Below are positions 36,222 through 39,897 of a stretch of DNA of 39,897 nucleotides, in pieces (the first letter of the stretch is position 1; each line of letters opens with the position of its first letter). The translations under genes and the position numbers were made by a program. The stretch comes from Rhodospirillum sp. (GTDB lineage: Bacteria > Pseudomonadota > Alphaproteobacteria > Dongiales > Dongiaceae), in contig PNKY01000020.1 of NCBI GenBank assembly GCA_013822765.1, positions 1 through 39,897 of the forward strand, given 5' to 3'. The notes beneath the pieces are model-generated. The model searched no databases and was not told where the DNA came from. It saw only the letters and a list, made by a program, of their open reading frames with translations.

Positions 36222-37478
36222 TCAGGTGGCGTAGTCGGCAAGCCGAAGTCCCGTGAATTGCCAGCGATGGTGCGGATAAAAGAAATTACGATAGGTAATA
36301 CGGCTGTGGCCTTCAGGAGTTGCAAGTGAAGAGCCGCGCAGCACCAGCTGGTTGACCATGAACTTGCCATTATATTCGCCGAGCGCGCCCTCGATGGCGC
36401 GATAGCCCGGGTAGGGGGAATAGGCGCTGCGGGTCCACTGCCACACGATCCCGAAGGCGTCGTTGAGCTGTCCGGCCCTGGCCGCCACCTCCCACTCCAT
36501 TTCGGTCGGAAGGTGCTTGCCGCTCCAGCGCGCGAAAGCGTCGGCCTCGTAATAGCTGACATGACAGACCGGAGCTGACGGATCGACCGGCTTAAGTCCC
36601 GCCAGCGTCATGATGTGCCATTCGCCATCGACCTCGCGCCAATGGCCGGGGGCCTGCCATGCTTCGTTGCCGACGGCGGCAAAACCATCCATCAGCCACA
36701 GCGTCGGAGTGGTGTAGCCGCCGTCCTGCATGAAGGCGATCCATTCGGCATTGGTGACGAGTTTGCGCGCGAGTTTGACCGGGCCGACCAGGGCGCGGTG
36801 CGCCGGTTTTTCATTGTCGAAATGGAAGCTGTCGTCGGTGTGCCCGACGGTGTGGATCCCCTCGTTGAGGCTGACCCATTTGTCGCCGGTCCGGGTTGAA
36901 GCCGGAAACGTCCACGCCGGATCGTAGGCGGGTGGAATCGGGTTCTGCGCGAAGGCGTGCAGGATGTCGGTCAGCATCAATTCCTGATGCTGCTGCTCGT
37001 GGTTGAGACCGACCTCGACCAGCGGCGCGATCGCCTTCAGCGCGTCCTCGCCGGCCTCATGAAAGAATTTTACGACCGCAGCATCGACGTGCCGGCGGTA
37101 GGCGGTGACTTCGTCTGCGCCGGGGCGGGTCAGGTGGCCGCGCTGGTGGCGGGCATGCCTGGGGCCGGCGCTGACATAGTAGGAATTGAACAGGAAGGCG
37201 TAGTCGGGATGGAACGGCTGGTAGCCCTGGCAGTGCTCGCCGAGCAGGAATTGCTCGAAGAACCAGGTGGTGTGGGCGCGGTGCCATTTCGCCGGGCTGG
37301 CATCCGGCATCGACTGGATGACCTGATCTTCCGGCGTCAGGGGCGAGGTGCGGCGCTCGGTCTCATTGCGGACCGTCAGATAGGCTTCCACCAGATTCTG
37401 GGCGAGACCGCCGGAATCGGAGAATAATGACGGGCAAGGGACGGCAGACGCGGCCGCGGCGGATGCTGGTTTCGTCAC
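36222..37478 (-). CDS. egtB: Ergothioneine synthesis sulfoxide synthase EgtB
   Basis: Iron enzyme that joins hercynine with a thiol (gamma-Glu-Cys or Cys) and oxygen to form the sulfoxide intermediate. The 418-aa product has a DinB-like N-terminal domain with the iron ligands in KWHRAHTTWFFEQF and NHEQQHQELMLTDI (HxxxH), and a C-terminal formylglycine-generating-enzyme-type domain (VSYYEADAFARWSGKHLPTEMEWE and FMVNQLVLRGSSLATP). GTG at 37478 with a GGAGATTCAA ribosome site is preferred; the frame is open upstream to 37646 without family match. egtD follows. Other egt genes are not in the window; the product could be made from unlinked genes or from cysteine directly. Confidence 0.95.
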   Translation of the reverse strand: MTKPASAAAASAVPCPSLFSDSGGLAQNLVEAYLTVRNETERRTSPLTPEDQVIQSMPDASPAKWHRAHTTWFFEQFLLGEHCQGYQPFHPDYAFLFNSYYVSAGPRHARHQRGHLTRPGADEVTAYRRHVDAAVVKFFHEAGEDALKAIAPLVEVGLNHEQQHQELMLTDILHAFAQNPIPPAYDPAWTFPASTRTGDKWVSLNEGIHTVGHTDDSFHFDNEKPAHRALVGPVKLARKLVTNAEWIAFMQDGGYTTPTLWLMDGFAAVGNEAWQAPGHWREVDGEWHIMTLAGLKPVDPSAPVCHVSYYEADAFARWSGKHLPTEMEWEVAARAGQLNDAFGIVWQWTRSAYSPYPGYRAIEGALGEYNGKFMVNQLVLRGSSLATPEGHSRITYRNFFYPHHRWQFTGLRLADYAT

Positions 37479-37762
37479 TTGAATCTCCGGTCGAGGGAAA
37501 GAAACGTTGCACCGGCGCTTGGGTTCCCCGACGTCTGTCCTAGATAGGGGGTCCGGCGCGGGATAAAAGCCTCCGGAGGCCATGATATCGTCTTCAGCCC
37601 GGGGGGCCCGGCATCGGGATATCCACGGCTGGAAAACCCCCCGCATGCCTGCTCTCCGCCAATTTACTTTGGATGCACAGGGGTTTGGGGTACATATATG
37701 GGCAGTGTCGGGTTAAACGGGCTGCTGCCGGTCTGCAGGACATGCCGCAAAAGGACGCGAAA

Positions 37763-38101
37763 ATGAGCATTGAGCAATTCATCGACAACGAAGTGAAGTC
37801 GAACGACGTCGTACTGTTCATGAAGGGAACGCCGCAGTTTCCGCAGTGCGGTTTTTCCGGCCAGGTGGTGCAGATCCTCGATCACGTCGGCGTCGGCTAC
37901 AAGGGCCTGAACGTGCTGGAATCCGCCGACCTGCGTGACGGCATCAAGACCTATTCGAACTGGCCGACCATTCCGCAGCTTTACGTCAAGGGCGAATTCG
38001 TCGGCGGCTGCGACATCATCCGCGAGATGTTCCAGGCCGGTGAGCTGCAGCAGCTGCTGGCCGACAAGGGTGTGGTGGTCAACGCCGCGGCGTCAGCCTG
38101 A
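37763..38101 (+). CDS. grxD: Monothiol glutaredoxin, Grx4/GrxD type
   Basis: A 112-aa CGFS glutaredoxin that binds and passes on [2Fe-2S] clusters together with BolA. The active site is FPQCGFSGQ. The glutathione-binding features TYSNWPTIPQLYVKGEFVGGCDI are complete. The start at 37763 (MSIEQF) is preceded by AAGGA; an ATG at 37742 would add seven residues. It is divergent from egtB. The macro-domain gene begins within a few bases of its stop. Its usual partner bolA is at 27500. Confidence 0.96.
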   Translation: MSIEQFIDNEVKSNDVVLFMKGTPQFPQCGFSGQVVQILDHVGVGYKGLNVLESADLRDGIKTYSNWPTIPQLYVKGEFVGGCDIIREMFQAGELQQLLADKGVVVNAAASA

Positions 38102-38103
38102 GC

Positions 38104-38652
38104 CTGGCGGCGCGCCAGCTCGGCACGGCGCGCCTCGAAGTCGTCGTTGTCGACATCACCACGTTAAGCGTTGACGCCATCGTCAACGCCGCCAATTCGT
38201 CCCTGCTCGGCGGGGGCGGCGTCGATGGCGCGATCCATCGCGCCGCAGGGCCCGGGCTGCTCGCGGAATGCCGCACCCTCCATGGTTGCGAGACCGGCGG
38301 CGCCAAGATCACCGAAGGTTACAAGCTTGCGGCGCGGCATGTGATTCATGCCGTCGGCCCGGTCTGGCGCGGCGGCAACGCGGGCGAAGATGAGGCGCTG
38401 GCGTCGTGTTACGCCACTGCGATCGCGCTCTGCCGGACTCACGGGCTGGCTTCGATTGCCTTTCCAGCGATTTCCACCGGCATCTACGGATTCCCGGCCG
38501 ATCGCGCCGCAAGGATTGCGGTGCGCACGACGGCAGAGGCGGTAGTCTCGGCACCTGGTATCAACCGCGTCATATTCTGTTGCTATTCGGAGCAAGGCGG
38601 GCGGCTGCACGAACAGGCATTGGCGCTGTTCGGCAGCCCTTGCGCAGACTAG
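38104..38652 (+). CDS. Macro-domain protein (ADP-ribose/O-acetyl-ADP-ribose hydrolase type), non-standard start
   Basis: A macro domain of about 182 aa. The ADP-ribose-binding motifs are complete: VDITTLSVDAIVNAANSSLL, GGGGVDGAIHRAAGP and FPAISTGIYGFP. The family includes YmdB/MacroD-type deacetylases of O-acetyl-ADP-ribose. The conserved domain begins at about 38137, but this frame (stop at 38041-38043) has no ATG, GTG or TTG before 38341, which is in mid-domain. CTG at 38104, two bases after the grxD stop, would give LAARQLGTARLEV and is the best candidate; translation would then depend on ribosomes finishing grxD. A sequence error or lost start codon is the other possibility. Confidence 0.85.
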   Translation: MAARQLGTARLEVVVVDITTLSVDAIVNAANSSLLGGGGVDGAIHRAAGPGLLAECRTLHGCETGGAKITEGYKLAARHVIHAVGPVWRGGNAGEDEALASCYATAIALCRTHGLASIAFPAISTGIYGFPADRAARIAVRTTAEAVVSAPGINRVIFCCYSEQGGRLHEQALALFGSPCAD

Positions 38653-38692
38653 GGCGCAGGGTACACTCCCGACCGAATTCCGGAGGGGTCCA

Positions 38693-39897
38693 ATGAATTC
38701 GTTTCAATTGCTGCGCGCGCTCGCCTGCGGCGTGCTGATGGTGGCGGCCGCGACCGCTGCCCGCGCCGAAGGCACGTTCGATATTCCCGCCGGAGCGCGG
38801 TTCAATCCGGACAAGCTTGCGAAGATCACCGAGTTTTTCAAGAACGAGGTGGCGACCGGCAAGATCGCCGGCGCGAACGTCCTGATCCGGCAGCGCGGCA
38901 AGGATGTCTATCACGAGACCTTCGGCGTGCAGGACGTGGTGTCCAAAACGCCGATATCGGACAAGACGATTTTCCGCCTGTCTTCGCTGACCAAGGCGAT
39001 CACATCCGTCGTGGCGATGCAGTTGATCCAGGACGGCAAGATCAAGCTCGACGACCCCGTTTCGAAGTTCATTCCCTCCTTCGCGAATATGAAGGTGGGT
39101 GTGGAGAAAAAGGCCGAGGACGGCACCAAGACGCTCGAACTGGTGGCGCTGACGCGGCCCATCACCATTCTCGACCTGATGCGTCATACCTCCGGCATCA
39201 CCTATGGCTTCTATGGCGACAGCCTGGTGCGCAAGGCTTATGCGGCGGCAAATCTCTATGCGGGCGAATTCGACCTTGCCGAGTTCGCCGAGCGGATCGC
39301 CAAGCTGCCGTTGCACAACCAGCCGGGCGCGCTCTGGCAATACGGTCATTCCACCGACATCCTGGCGCGGATCATGGAGATCGTGTCCGGAAAATCATTG
39401 TTCGAGCTCGAGCGGGAAAAGCTGCTCGACCCGCTCGGCATGACCGACACCGGTTTCTTCGTGACCGAACCGGAGAGGTTGGCGCGGCTCGCCCAGCCGG
39501 TGCCGAACGACAGTAATTTCCGGGTCGGCCGCGAGTACAGGACCGAGGTTCGCCAGAAGTGGGAATCCGCCTCAGGCGGCATGGTTTCGACGATGTCGGA
39601 CTTTTCGCGATTTGCGCAGATGCTCGCCAATGGCGGAACGTTCGAGGGCAAGACCTATCTCAGTCCCAAGACGTTCGAACTGATGACATCGGACCACGCC
39701 GGCAAAGGCTCCGGCGTCGAGCGGGATCATTACTATTTCCCCGGGGACGGTTTTGGCATGGGGCTTGGGCTCGCCGTGCGTACCGATCCCGGCAACGCCA
39801 AGCCGCCGCCGACGGGATCGCTCGGCGAACTGAAATGGGACGGCGCCAGCGGCTGCTACATGGTGATCGACCGCAAGCAGGACATGTTCTTCGTGGT
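38693..39897 (+). CDS. Serine hydrolase of the beta-lactamase/esterase (class C-like) family, 3' end beyond window
   Basis: A secreted or periplasmic protein of the beta-lactamase PF00144 family (esterases, D-aminopeptidases and class C enzymes). A Sec signal is seen (ALACGVLMVAAATAARA, cut near residue 25). The nucleophile motif SLTK follows in FRLSSLTKAITSVVAMQ, and the second motif is YGHSTDILARI, with Tyr as the general base. Further family segments are TILDLMRHTSGITYG and LLDPLGMTDTGFFV. A CGGAGGGG ribosome site precedes ATG 38693. The frame is open to the window end (about 401 residues seen), so the third motif is not visible. Most such proteins are esterases, so a resistance role is not implied. 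Confidence 0.92.
   Translation, partial: MNSFQLLRALACGVLMVAAATAARAEGTFDIPAGARFNPDKLAKITEFFKNEVATGKIAGANVLIRQRGKDVYHETFGVQDVVSKTPISDKTIFRLSSLTKAITSVVAMQLIQDGKIKLDDPVSKFIPSFANMKVGVEKKAEDGTKTLELVALTRPITILDLMRHTSGITYGFYGDSLVRKAYAAANLYAGEFDLAEFAERIAKLPLHNQPGALWQYGHSTDILARIMEIVSGKSLFELEREKLLDPLGMTDTGFFVTEPERLARLAQPVPNDSNFRVGREYRTEVRQKWESASGGMVSTMSDFSRFAQMLANGGTFEGKTYLSPKTFELMTSDHAGKGSGVERDHYYFPGDGFGMGLGLAVRTDPGNAKPPPTGSLGELKWDGASGCYMVIDRKQDMFFV

Noticed and set aside
38341..38652. Short macro protein starting at GTG 38341
   Set aside because: This would cut off the conserved ADP-ribose-binding half, which is intact in the same frame upstream.

Overview
The window looks like a piece of chromosome from a high-GC alphaproteobacterium of the Bradyrhizobium/Rhodopseudomonas type. 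The basis is the gene content (a DUF1476 ATPase zeta subunit, a small-type PurL with separate PurS and PurQ, EgtB/EgtD, CGFS glutaredoxin and BolA), the GC-rich codon use, and many short palindromic intergenic repeats, most of which begin CGTCAT and end RTGACG. Genus is an inference. No rRNA, tRNA, CRISPR array, transposase or phage gene was seen.

Layout. 1-7.2 kb: 3' part of alaS; then on the minus strand a membrane-anchored glycerophosphodiester phosphodiesterase, NADP isocitrate dehydrogenase (icd) and an unknown protein; then a TrmJ-type RNA methyltransferase fused to a DUF559 nuclease-like domain. 7.3-18.4 kb: the most distinctive block, which I read as a cyanate / sulfur-nitrogen locus. 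A TetR regulator diverges from OsmC-like protein, acyl-CoA-dehydrogenase-like flavoprotein, two-domain sulfurtransferase and a Tat-type CmpA/NrtA-like binding protein. Convergent to these is a PAS-PAS-sigma54 activator. Divergent from the activator is a second, near-duplicate binding protein followed by ABC permease, ATPase and cyanase (cynS). The 167-bp gap before the second binding protein holds an exact sigma-54 promoter (TGGCAC-N5-TTGC) and two tandem 14-bp inverted repeats that are good candidates for the activator's binding sites.

18.5-27.8 kb: ATPase zeta subunit, purC, purS, purQ, then three minus-strand genes (GFA-family protein, DMT transporter, thioesterase), purL, an acyltransferase-3 membrane protein, a DUF427 protein and bolA. 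27.8-35.2 kb: LtrA-like membrane protein, a lone RND adaptor, and a divergent adaptor plus CzcA-type heavy-metal RND pump. 35.2-39.9 kb: ergothioneine genes egtB-egtD, grxD, a macro-domain gene that has no ordinary start codon, and the 5' part of a serine beta-lactamase-family protein.

How the genes work together. CynS with the ABC transporter would import cyanate and convert it to ammonia and CO2 under sigma-54 control. The adjoining sulfurtransferase, OsmC-like and flavoprotein genes, which carry the second binding protein, suggest that the locus handles a related S/N compound (for example thiocyanate or an organic precursor). That part is a hypothesis.
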